Positions 46,765-58,000 of a stretch of DNA of 64,000 nt are shown here, one piece after another. This DNA comes from Mesodorylaimus sp. YZB2_4 (taxonomy: Eukaryota > Nematoda > Enoplea > Dorylaimida > Dorylaimidae): positions 1-64,000 of the forward strand of contig JASANH010000719.1 of assembly GCA_030248295.1 (NCBI GenBank), in the 5' to 3' direction. A model generated the notes under the pieces. The model was not told where the DNA came from, made no database searches, and was given only the letters and a program-made list of their open reading frames with translations. A program made the translations under genes and the position numbers. The number at the start of each line of letters is the position of its first letter. Within the stretch, counting starts at the first letter, position 1.

Positions 46765-47568
46765 CAGCTCTTCTGCCCATAAGTCGGTCGTGCCCCTTGT
46801 TTTCGTTCTTCTTAATTGGCGCGCCTTGCATCTGATCGGAAATGCGATTCCAATAATCATCCGCGTCCCCGGCCATCTCATTGTCCGCGCTATACTCGCT
46901 GTACGCTTCGGCTGGTCCTCGAATCACAAACACTTTGCCGGAATCAGGATCGCCTAGTAGCAATTTGGACTGCTTCTAAAAAAGGGAGACACTTTAGTGC
47001 GTGGTGAATCTGATTCGAATACTAGTGCTGCCAACGAATTTTTAGTTTCCCTATCTTTTTTATCTGTGAAAATTTGGTACAGGCCATAATTTCAGCGATT
47101 ATTCGGATGCATACCGCTGGGCGAAAGTTGTAATGGAATTCAGCTCGTATCCGCTATGCGCACAAAAGCCGCCGGGGTGGCCTATTTTTGAATGGTACAG
47201 TGTCATTAGGTTCAAAATATAGCGCGCGAGTACAAGTTTTTTTAATTTTGTCGATGCGCATAAATGTGCACTCAAAAACAGCAAATACAAAGAATGCAGA
47301 ATTTTCTTTGCATTTATAATTGATGCTGATAGCGATCACGAAGGGCAGGGTTTAAAAAATTTGAAAGTCCTGATCGATTTTCAACATCAGTATTCCTTAG
47401 CCTGTCCGTTATCCCCCCCCCCCCCGCCTTACTGTACCTCGTACACCGGCACATAAAATCCATCGACGCCACTCGTCCACTGGCACATTGTAAAGACGAA
47501 AAAGAGTAAAATAATCATGGCCTTGATCGATCCCATATTCGACTCGTCTACTGGCATCGAGTCCTCAA
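46765..47568 (-). CDS. Unrecognised single-pass membrane protein, partial
   Basis: Two exons fit well in phase: 47438-47568 and 46765-46975. The first encodes a short acidic stretch (EDSMPVDESNMGS), then a hydrophobic helix (MIILLFFVFTMC). The second encodes a polar tail beginning KQSKLLLGDPDSGKVFVIRG, followed by acidic NEMAGDADDYWNRISDQM and a basic end. The donors are gtacag and gtgagt and the acceptors are AG after T-rich tracts. An upstream exon with several cysteines (CVRCYDMVKGTKYICQ, about 47590-47680) probably belongs to the same gene, but no donor with the right phase was found. The 3' exon is also missing. I do not recognise the family. Confidence 0.45.
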
Positions 47569-50500
47569 CTAAAATGGAAAGTTCACTCAACTTGAATCCC
47601 AATGAAATCTGACAAATATATTTGGTGCCCTTGACCATGTCGTAACATCTGACGCAGACAGCTGCCTTCGCACGCCTGAAATGGCCATTCCCCACCCTCA
47701 CCACCCACCGAACGAAGATCCTGGCCGCTGGCGCGATTAGAAAAAGGATCGTTGGCCAGCAATTTACACTGGCTTGTTGGTATTAAAACGGATGTTAAGC
47801 TAGATTGAGCTCGTTTCCCTGACACAAGCCATATATGGCAGGGGTGCTGCCTCGGTTATATGATCCGCCCTGATCACTAGGGTGGGTGAAAATAGTTGGT
47901 GGCCGGGTGTTTGCTTTCTTTTACTTAAGATATATTTCTTCAATGTTTGGCTGCTAGTGGTTTGATGAAAAGCAAATAGCAATATGGCAAGTTTTACGAG
48001 AGTCCTAGTGGCACGAGACTCGACTAGAGTATCAATGCGTCTGGATTAAAACGTCACTCGGACCTTTAAAATTAGTCACATATAAAGAAAATGCGTGGGA
48101 AGACAGGCCAGGGTCAGAAATAGTAGGGTCCATTCGAATCTCTGCGAGCAGGAACTCCTGGAGTCCCATATTCTGGTGCTACCATTTCAACTGGTTCAGT
48201 GAAACCAAATCTGGTGGCAGCTAAATTGAGGGTGTGTTGCAAAGAATGTTTTCTTGCGCAGAATGCGCAGCTTTCTACGAATTCTAGGCACGGAGCGTGA
48301 GATTGGACAAAGGTGAGAAAAGTAAGGAAGCCAATTAAAATAAAGGAAAGAACAAGGTTCGAGCAAGTGAGACTGTTTGTTGAGATCGTGTTACTCACGC
48401 TTGGACCAGATTGGATTCGATTACCTGCTATGGCTTTCCTGATAGGAGGGGCATGTGAACGTGGGACGGGTGTGAGTGGGCAGCTTTGGGAACTTGGACA
48501 GAAGGTACTGGTACGACAGGTTTGTACAAGTAGATCGGTAGATCGGGGGGGGGGCACCTTGTCCAAGATGAAGGAAGTACATACATGCAGAAGCATAGAC
48601 AGCACAGACTCAAAGTGTGCTTATCGTTCTTTCAAACCGAATGAAGTCTGCGGGAATTGCGAGCACTGAAATATTATCTGGGAAAATAATTATTTCAAAA
48701 TTAAAACAGCGACACATTCTGATACTAAAGCTCTCCCATATAACTGATGATTTGAGTCCCGAAATTAGTCCCTACATTCTCGCACTAAAATCGATTCGCA
48801 GTCAGTCGACTTCGAGGCGATCAATTGCCGATTTTAGCGTCAAAATGTGGATTTCAGCTTTCGCAAACAATTTTTTGTTAAAACTGCAAATCTTTACCCG
48901 CCTTGACGTAGACCGCTTTGAAAAAAGAAGATCTTTTAGGCCTGTGATCGTTCTGGGATCGTCCCTTCATGTTCATGTTCATGTTCACGTTTTACCACGT
49001 CACCAAACGCCTGGTAATCCCCCACCATCCCCTGGTAATTGTTCCCCAAAAACGCATGACAGGTTGTCCGTCGGGTGGGCTGTATCACCTGTCACAGTGT
49101 CATAGTACCGTACATAAGCGTGTCCAACCCAATAAGAAACGTATTTGAGGGGATTTTTCAAATATATCCTAAGAGAGGGGAAATAAAATGCGTACTTATT
49201 TGCGAAAACGCGGGAGTTTCTTGACGTTTGAGCTCACGATCAGTCCTGTAGCACAGTCATAGATGTCTCTTGCACTGATCCACTGCACTCAGCACTCATT
49301 GTCGTCGGCTACAGTATGCGTAGTATATCGCTCGGATCGTTTCATCGTCTTTGTCGTCTATATCCGCTTGAACTGATTGTTTCAAACACTGTCCAGAGAA
49401 GTAGCCATGTCAAAGGGACATGGCATTTCTTGAATATAAAGTGCAATCTCTGTTCTTCCATCTCGAAAATCTGAATATATGTTTTTAGTACAAGCAAAAA
49501 TGTTATTTGGCAAGATTGTCAACCCACCTGTTGTATATCCCCGCTTTCAGGCCCCTCACACGAAGAACATTTGCTTATGAGCCATATGTAGGCTGTTGAG
49601 AATGTGTAAGCCTTTAATTTAGAGTTCTTTTATGTCGCCCTATTCTCAGTTTTTCGATGAAACCGGTTACGAAGATGATATAATGAACGTTATGTACACA
49701 TTTCAGCAGATTTGTTAACCCTGGCATGCTTTGGCCCATCTTCTAGAGTATCGCTAACGGGCTCGCTGTATAGAATGGTCTGCGAATTGATCCTCTACCC
49801 ACATATATGGGGCTGGCAGCAGGGAAGGGTCAGCCGTTAGGATGATGTTTCAGACCATGTCTACCAACTTTGATTGTAGGCGTGTGCACAATTTGTAAGT
49901 CACTTTCTTCAGTAATACGGACCCAAACAAGAGTGTACATACAGTATAGTAGGCCATGATGTAAAAACTGTACATCATGACCTACAAACAGTATTACTAA
50001 TGGAGCATTTGCACAAAACAAATAAAACCGACCAGCCAATCAAGACTTTCGCCCGGGTCCACAGCTAGCAATACCCCAAACGATGACGCTACCTCATGCG
50101 GAGAATCGATTGCCAGAAGAGATTTCACAAAACGATGATTCGTAGTATTTCCTCACAGCCATACTCTGTACACAGTACTTCTGAGGAGCCAGATCGATTT
50201 ATGAAAAAAAGCTCTTCCTGCAAGCAACTATGGCCTGTTACGTGCAGTATACCCTGGGCTGGTCAGCGAATGAAGCTCATCTCATAAGCTCCTTCGATCC
50301 TCGACATCATTCATCAGCCATATGACCTGTTGAGCGCCTATATTCGAATGACAAGCAGCTTAACGCCTATACTGTGACACATGGTATTAGGGCCTTACGC
50401 AAAAAAAGAAATATATTTCAATGTCAACGCACCTCGTTCTCGCCATTAAATTATTGAAAACGCTCATTGTCCTTCCTCCCCATCGACTTTTTGTAACCTG

Positions 50501-50638
50501 AGCGATCCAAAATGTGGCAAGTTTGCATCTCCTTGACTCGTTAAAAGTGCTATGTCGTATAGGAGCAGGCCAGTCAGATACTGTACCTTTCCGCATTCAC
50601 GATCGGTTGGTTCACACTAGGTTATCTAAACTGCCCTG
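47569..50638. other. Mostly non-coding; one doubtful minus-strand open frame
   Basis: 47590-47825 may hold 5' exons of the preceding minus-strand gene. A minus-strand open frame at 48114-48605 has a hydrophobic run (FILIGFLTFLTFV) followed by a Cys/Ala-rich tail. It could be the last exon of a small secreted protein, but no splice structure supports it. 49951-49985 forms a short hairpin around ccatgatgta/tacatcatg. Nothing else was identified. Confidence 0.4.
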
Positions 50639-51697
50639 ATGAATGGGACAAACATTTCTGATGTTGCCTCCTGCCATCTCTCACCCCCAATGGCCGAATC
50701 GATAGCCCGCCTCCGAGTTCTGGCCTACTTCGTCCTCTCCCCTTTGCACTTGCTCACTGGCCTCCCAATCCACATCGTTTGCCTCATAGCTTTTGTCAAA
50801 ATCGCCAAAAAAGAGGTGGTCTATTTTTACCAAGTTCTCGTTGTTGGCCTGGAAACTGCGGAGACCATATTCTTCGTGCTTTATGTATCCTCCCAGCAGT
50901 GGTGTCTGGATCGAACTGTCAGTAAGACCAGCTGGTGTACCAATACGTGGGTCGTGTTCTACAATGCCCGACTGGCCGTCGGTCTGCTCAACATATTCAC
51001 CACATCACGCCTGCTCATGGTCGTGGCCATGTCCATCGACAGGTGCTTCGCCATGGTCAAACCCTTAAAATATAAAAAAATAAGTTCCAAGAAACATCAA
51101 ATTTTGGCCTTTTGCATTTGTTTATCTCTGGGTGTAATGACCAGCATTCCAGACTGTTTCATTTACAAAGTGGATGAAGATAGCGAGGGCACACTTCTGA
51201 GACTGCCCAACACTGATTTCTTGGAGTCACCCTTGGCCAGTTTCTGCGCCATCGTCAGAGACTTGCTTTTCATTTTGAGTTTATTAACTCTCTTGATTTG
51301 CAATTCAATGGTGATATATCGAAGCCGAACACGAAGAAAAGTTGGCGCGACATCTGGCTCCCATGCGAGTAGCGAAAGAGAAGCGAAGAGGAAGGCCGAT
51401 GAGCAGACTGTCGTGCTTTTGATGTTCACCCACACCATCTCTACGTTGGCTGATATGATTCTGTATACTGCCTATAACTTACTAGAATACATCGTCCCTG
51501 AGTACATGGCCTGCCAAGGGGATATTCTGACTCAAATCCTGGACGGGACCTTGGAATTGAACAGCACGCTCAACTTGTACGTGGCAATGCTCATAAGCAA
51601 GACGTTCAGAAGTGTTATTTTTGGTCAGTTCTCGTGGCTGCGTGGGAACAGTGCGAGCGGCGGTGCGGCGAGTGGACAGAGGATAATTCAATCATGA
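50639..51697 (+). CDS. Rhodopsin-family (class A) G-protein-coupled receptor, intronless
   Basis: A single 352-residue frame with seven hydrophobic segments. The N-terminus carries two N-glycosylation sequons (NGT, NIS). The TM3/loop-2 junction reads SIDRCFAMVKPLKY (Asp134-Arg135-Cys136), a variant of the DRY motif. TM7 ends NLYVAMLISKTFR in place of NPxxY. Cys100 near the top of TM3 is followed by a Cys at the end of loop 2 (SFCAIVRD), which could form the usual disulphide. The third loop is basic. Divergent peptide or FMRFamide-like receptors of invertebrates look like this, but the ligand cannot be assigned. The lack of introns, unlike all neighbours, suggests a retrocopy or a member of an intronless expanded family. 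Confidence 0.85.
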   Translation: MNGTNISDVASCHLSPPMAESIARLRVLAYFVLSPLHLLTGLPIHIVCLIAFVKIAKKEVVYFYQVLVVGLETAETIFFVLYVSSQQWCLDRTVSKTSWCTNTWVVFYNARLAVGLLNIFTTSRLLMVVAMSIDRCFAMVKPLKYKKISSKKHQILAFCICLSLGVMTSIPDCFIYKVDEDSEGTLLRLPNTDFLESPLASFCAIVRDLLFILSLLTLLICNSMVIYRSRTRRKVGATSGSHASSEREAKRKADEQTVVLLMFTHTISTLADMILYTAYNLLEYIVPEYMACQGDILTQILDGTLELNSTLNLYVAMLISKTFRSVIFGQFSWLRGNSASGGAASGQRIIQS

Positions 51698-52187
51698 CCA
51701 GACGTGTGATATTGTGATAGCACATTTGCATAACCGTGTTTAAACTGATATCACTTTTTGACATTATTAATATTATTGGTTTCATGATGATGTCTCTATA
51801 ATATTCATCTGACATCTGGAATTCAGGCGTCATTTTATGAACACCCATGTCACACACCGAACACTGTTTCGATACTGCACTCGAGGGTGAAGGGCACATC
51901 ACACCGCACCACACAGAATAACTTGCCCAGCCGCGAGCTAGTAACCGAGCTCTTACAAGGGAACTTCCCGAAATGTGATGCTTAATTTGACTATGGACAA
52001 TTATCGAATCGTGGCAGAAAGGTCTAGACGCACAAAGCAATTTTTATAGCAAGTCATCTTTTAAGACGTGTCAGCATATGCAACTTCGGAGAGCCCCCCC
52101 CCACAGGGTGAGATTCAGACGCCTAGCTCACATCCCTAAGAATCTCTCGAAACGACTGTCCGATCCTCAGCCAGCATTTGACTTATC

Positions 52188-52260
52188 TGGCGAACTTAAA
52201 TCGCCCAACTAGGATTTGTTCCGACTTGGAGGATCCTAGTTGGGCGATCTAAGTTCGCCA
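52188..52260. repeat. 28-bp-arm hairpin
   Basis: tggcgaacttaaatcgcccaactaggat-type arm at 52188-52215 is inverted at 52233-52260 with one mismatch. The loop is 17 bases. The size overlaps that of a pre-miRNA stem, but it could equally be a short foldback repeat. Confidence 0.65.
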
Positions 52261-54041
52261 AATCAGTTGTACTCTTCGGAATCTAGGAGGGAAACCAGCA
52301 ATTATTTAACCAGAATCAACATCATCTGCTGACGCTTGTCGCAATAAATTAGTGCTTTCTTCATCAGCCAAGAGGCCTCTGAGATGTCCCAATGCGGTAG
52401 GTGCTCCTGCTCCGTAACAGGACCTAGGCGAGGTGGTGTAGCTGATAAGGTGCTTTTGACGTGTGTTAGCAAAGCAAAGGTTTCATCATGTATGTGCTCG
52501 CTGATCTTGAGTGCACTATCCAGCCTGTCCCAACCTAAATCGTAGTTAGTAGGGAGTAACTCTGGAACAGTCTAAGCCGCTCCTCGCTCAGGTTTTCTGC
52601 TTCAATTAGGTGCTTGGACAAAAAAACTTATTTGTTAGATTAGCTATCGTGGTCGAGTCACAGACTGCGGCCTTTTCTAGAAACGGCGACTTGTCGTTAT
52701 ATTACTAAAAATCTGGCTATCCGCTTCCTGGCTTATTCTCGGCCAAGAAGAATTTTCAAGAAAAGTCAAAAATTTGAAAGCAGAATACTGTTCTGTAGAT
52801 GAGACCCTGTAAGCCCCATAACCAGACTTGTTTTCCAGCCTGTCAGCCGCTAGGAATCGCAATTTGTACTTCGCGCCATACCAGCGCAACATTGGTGAGC
52901 ACTTGTGATAAAGGTACTTGAAGTTGAATTCTGCCGCGCAATTTTCAGTTGACAATCACTACCTATGACAAGCAGAGTACCCAGTACCTGACAACCGTGT
53001 GTCACGGGCTAGGTTCCGTGCTGCAGACTATTTTGCGTTCTGTCACTTTACCTGTGCCACTGATTTAGACCTGTTTTCCTTGTTGTTTGTATTTGTTCTG
53101 ATAGACCAGTTATTACCTGGGATGTGTGGAATGTGTGTTAAAGGGTTCCCGAACATGTATGTGCGATGTATACTCGAAAATGGACACAAAATGGAGAGAT
53201 CGCAAATGGAGACGGATTCCTCGTGGACCATTCCGAGTGTTGCGCACAAGAAAAATTGTGCGCGTCTTCACTTACAGTAAAATTTTTTTTTACCTTAGCA
53301 TCCATAATGCAAGCAAAATGCGCACGTAATATAGATTTCTTGAAATGCGCGTGCAATATAGATTTCTTGAAATAAAAAGCTACAGGATGTCTGGCGGACT
53401 GGGAATTTTACAAATCGACAACACCAAAATTTTTCACCACAAAAGGATTCCAAAACGAGAGTACTGTGCAGTTTATAACATAGGTAAACACTTATTGCAC
53501 ATAACATCATCTAGTCAAGACAGGTCATCGATTCGCTTGAAACATCATATCTTCTACCTGTTTGCCTCTCTTCTTTATGTTGCTAATAGACCCTGACCGC
53601 GCCAGCATCATGTTTGCCTCGAGCCAGCGATGCCGATTCATCGCGGATTTCATTATGTTGGAACGATAGGTACTTGATTTTCTTCTTCCGGCGTTGACAT
53701 GTCCTTTTTCAGCTGAACCAAGTATTTCCTGCCCCAGTTCTAGCCAACGTGATCTGAATTCCATATCTGAAATAGGACCAACATATACACGGATCGATGA
53801 TACCTAGGCCTATCATTTATCTAGCACATGATTGCTAAAGACGGAACCTTGCAAAAACCTTGTTCATAACAGTGCAGGTCAAATGACGAAACTCACGCAA
53901 AATGTGACTCTTTGCGGTGAGGGTGCATTGTACAGCCATGCTGTATTTTTTAAGGCCACTTAAAAAAGGAAATATTAAGAAATAAGTAAAATACAGATAT
54001 AAAAAACCTGGTTCACATTGGTCCATTCACATTGGTTGTCT

Positions 54042-54085
54042 CCATTTAGGAGGTACAGGCACACGAGCCTGTAACTCCTAAATGG
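54042..54085. repeat. 19-bp-arm hairpin
   Basis: ccatttaggaggtacaggc at 54042-54060 is inverted at 54067-54085 with one G-T difference and a 6-base loop. Confidence 0.6.
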
Positions 54086-55094
54086 CCAAAACTTGGCCAA
54101 TTTCTATCGAAATATTCCAAAATACGGTGCTTCAGAATTTATCGGAAACCCTACAGACTATATGATGAACGTATTTTTAATGGCGTAGACGCTGCTCCGC
54201 CGATCGTAACCTGGCCTGGCAGTGTTAGCAGCCAAATCAAGCTGGTCACTGCACGTTTTTCAAGACAAACGCGGTTTGAATCATACTGTACCATATTTCC
54301 TAGCTAGTCACTTATTATAAATCGTTTCTTAATATTTATATTTCGCGCCAGCTCGGCTTTTGCGATAGGTACCTGCGCATCTTTGCGACTATCTGAATTA
54401 CCATAAGCATTGGCGCGAATCTCTTTTGTGCGTGTTTCGATGTTGTTTGTTTGGTGTCTTGTCTTGTCTTGTCTGTTATTCATCTACTTCTTGGTGGCTC
54501 CTATTTTAGATCGAGTTGTAATATAATTGTTCACGAAAGCTATTCATCAAGAGAAAGAGAAAGAGACGATCTATTTCCTGGAAGTAAGAGGTAGGCGAAT
54601 AAAGTAGGGTAAAGTGCCCAAATCCGGAACACGTGTGCCCTACCTGAAATGCAGGTCCGTATCGTCAAACAATAAGCAAGAGAGCGGCGTATTTTCAATG
54701 TTTATCTGACACTGAGCCCCCAGGCGGCCAAAAACGGATTAAATTTTAGTTGAACCACGGCTTACTTTTTTCGGTGGTATTTTTAATAATTTTAAAAAAC
54801 GTTCCCGTTCAGACTCGCTTCGGACTTACCGCAATTACGAACACTCGAAAGGTTTAGTGGGGTAGATTTCAGCAAAGTTCTAGTTTTTTTAAAACAAATT
54901 TAAGCAACACCACCTTTATGTTTTTCTTTGGCTAACGACAGGGTTTAGCAAAGTTTTTTACAAGAGTTAAAGCCCTCACTGTTTCTGTGCCAAAAATGGG
55001 AATCACGTCAGCAGGACCAACCATTTGTATATGGCAGTATTTTTGCCGCTCACTTGCTTTTGCTTACACAGTTTCTACTTTGAAGATTTCAAAA

Positions 55095-58000
55095 ATGGCT
55101 CAAGTCGCTGGAAATGGTCAAGTGGCACGAGTCGAAGCCTACGATTGTAGCATTTGTCAGGGTGAGGATAACCCAGCTTCGCGCATACCCGGTGGAATGG
55201 AGATGTTCAAGAAACACGTGGCGATCGCTCACTGCACCGAAAATTTTCGGACCCATTTGTGTCTCGATTGTAAAAGAACGTTCTACGATTTGGATTGTTT
55301 CATGAAACATTTGACGCGGTCGCCTGATTGCAAAGTGGAGTCGGTAAGCTCGCTGAATTATGCTGCAGCTTTTCTTTCCATCTAGTTGGGCCACGACGCA
55401 CCAGATCCTGCCCTGCCTGTACCTGGTGGAGCTGTTCCACTGATCAAGATTCTGACACAGACAGAAGATGTTATTTCGCCGCGATAGTTCTGTAAACCAG
55501 GTCCTATCGGTCGATACCGATAATTTTTCCTGCTAGTAATGTAGATTTCGCTGTCAATAAGAGTTTTGGGCGAATGTATGGTCCTTTGATAGTGAGTGTG
55601 AGGAGAGGGAGAGAGCTGCGGACTGTTTATGACCATGATTTGCCTTGCTGATATGTCGGCAACGGCATCAAAGCAATTTACACACTTAGCTGCATAGCTG
55701 GCAGTAGTTGACGGGGTAAGTCTAGGGAAGTGCACAGCCCTAGAGCTGGGAGGTCGCTTCGCCCCCATCCCGCGACAGTTTGTGACTGCAACGAAAGCAA
55801 GTGCGCGGTCGCGCGACTCTCTGCGCACGTTATTGGTCGTACACTGGCGTCTACTCGAATTTTTACTTCGCTTTTCAGTAAATTCGTACATTCAACGCTA
55901 ATGTCCATTTGCTTGGTCTCTCAGCACATTTTTTTCACCAGTTGATCCAGCAGTGTGCAAAAACGTCGGGTAGCTGAGCTGTCCGTATTTTGACAATCTT
56001 ACGCCAAACTTGTTCAGCGATGAAATCGGAATCAACATCGCTGACTGGGTATCCAAGGTAGTGTAGACCCCCCCCTAAAAAATTTTGGGAAAATTATGTA
56101 AAGGGGGGACCTCCTCACTTTTCAGACCCTTCTGTCCCGCCCAGGTCACGCAGTCTGTGCCCTCCGCCTTTAATGTGTTTGACCCCCTTTTTTTTGGCGG
56201 AAGAAAATTTTTTACATGGCGAAGACCCCCTTCAAAGTTTTTAAAAATTTTTGTAAAGGGGGACCCTTCTCATTTTTTAGACCCCCCTGTCCCGCCCGGC
56301 AAGGGTGTGCAGGTAACTTTACTGTGGACGTAATTTCCTCGCACTGTGGACGAATTTTGATACGGCCGATCTTGATCAAACTCGATGATTCCATTTTTTG
56401 AATCGCTTAATCATCGCCAAGTTTCTGGAGGAGCACCAATAAGCAAAGTAGTAGAAGTAGTAAAAAGTAGTAGTAGAGCACCAAAGAGCAAAGTAGAGCA
56501 AGTAGGCTGGCCACCCCTAAAAGATCATTTCCTTTCGCATCCGAATCCTTCTTCATAAAAAACACGGGACCGCCTGTCCCACCAAATACACGCTCGCCAA
56601 CCGCCTCACGTAAAACTCTAAAGCCGTCGCCCTTCAGTTTGGCGATATTCGAACTGGAGGCAGAGTCCTGCATGGGTAGTCATACCCGTACCCGGCGGGT
56701 ATGGGTACGGGTTTGGGTAAGAGGCGACGGGTACGGGTATTCGTTCTTGTTTTTTTTTTAACAGCGCTGCAAATTTGAATCTTATGCAGTTTGTGACTGT
56801 TTGTAGCGAAACAGTTCTGATGTCTGCTTTTTTGAGGCTAGTTGTGACCACTGTTGATATCAATATTCACATCTATATGTAATCGATATTGATATCATTT
56901 GGAATATCGAAATCGTATCCATATTTATATCCGTATCTCTTGGGATATCCATATCTACTATCTGTTTTTTTGGAATGTACACGCGGCACGTGAAGTGCGT
57001 GTATTCTTAAAGAAAACAGGTGATACATTATATCTTTTCACAACCAAGATATTGATAAAAAGATATGGATATTTAAGCGTTTTTTAGATTTGAAAATGGT
57101 TGTTTACTGCAAAAATGAACCTGGTTTATATCGAAAAGCCGCTAAGGCGCCATCCGTGAAGGACGCCAAGACCCGTAGAGGTGGGTGCCACATGACTCGA
57201 CACGACTGACTGACTGACTTCTTGATTACCTGTCTGAGGGGGCTGAGGGAAAATAAGGGTGTGGCGCTAGGAGTCCATACTGTATATGACAGAATGCACC
57301 AGTGCAGCAACCTAGACTCTTTGCAGGATCCAAGCCACTTGCACTCTCAGGTCAGCGGGTCCTTAGATGGGATAGGACTTTCTTGTATGCATGTCCTGCG
57401 ACTCACGATCAGACACGTCTCATCTATAAATTGTGACACTGGCTCCTGCACACAAACTAGCTTGTTTTGTAGTAGTACAGCTACAGTAGTTGTTGTTGAC
57501 CTCTCCAGGTAAGCTACTAGCGCGTTTGGTAGCAGTGTCACGAATCTAGGTTTCATAGAGCAGCTGCTCATTCCTGCTTGACTGTATGGTCACCTTTGGG
57601 TCATCGGTCAGCCATAACTGCCAAAATGCCTTAAGCTAAACATTTTAAAAGGCACTCCTTGTCGATATCAACTCCGTTACTCTGACATGAATGAAGTTTC
57701 ATTCAGAGTTTTAGATTGCCATGTTGTTGTCAGCTTCAGGCTTCTAAGTTTACTGTAAATTGAGACGTTTATTTCCAAGGAAACAAGAAACCCAATAAAT
57801 TACGCAAAATAGACATTATTCAGACGTTTAGCGCTAAAGCATTGGCTCAAGGACTTTGACCACAACTGACCAGTTGGCCAGACGCCTCTAATATTTTGCC
57901 GATAGCTTTCTTTTCCACCTGGGAAAACACTACAATTTTTGGTTGCTCAAAGTTCGACTTATCGGTTGACGATGTTCCCCCGTCAGATTACTGCTTCAAG

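Larger units (their letters stand above)
51698..55094. other. Intergenic region with hairpins, no supported gene
   Basis: Short open frames only, none with a recognisable domain. Two clear hairpins occur (52188-52260 and 54042-54085). A 19-base phrase (atatagatttcttgaaa) is repeated at 53329-53346 and 53357-53373. The right end would contain the zinc-finger gene promoter and perhaps a 5' exon. Confidence 0.4.

Noticed and set aside
47583..47825. TMEM9-like protein from the CVRCYDMVKGTKY stretch
   Set aside because: The resemblance is limited to a few residues and the following membrane exon does not match TMEM9; splice phase could not be made to fit.
48114..48605. 163-codon minus-strand gene
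   Set aside because: Only a hydrophobic run supports it; no splice structure, signal peptide at the start or homologue was recognised, so it is mentioned only in the regional note.
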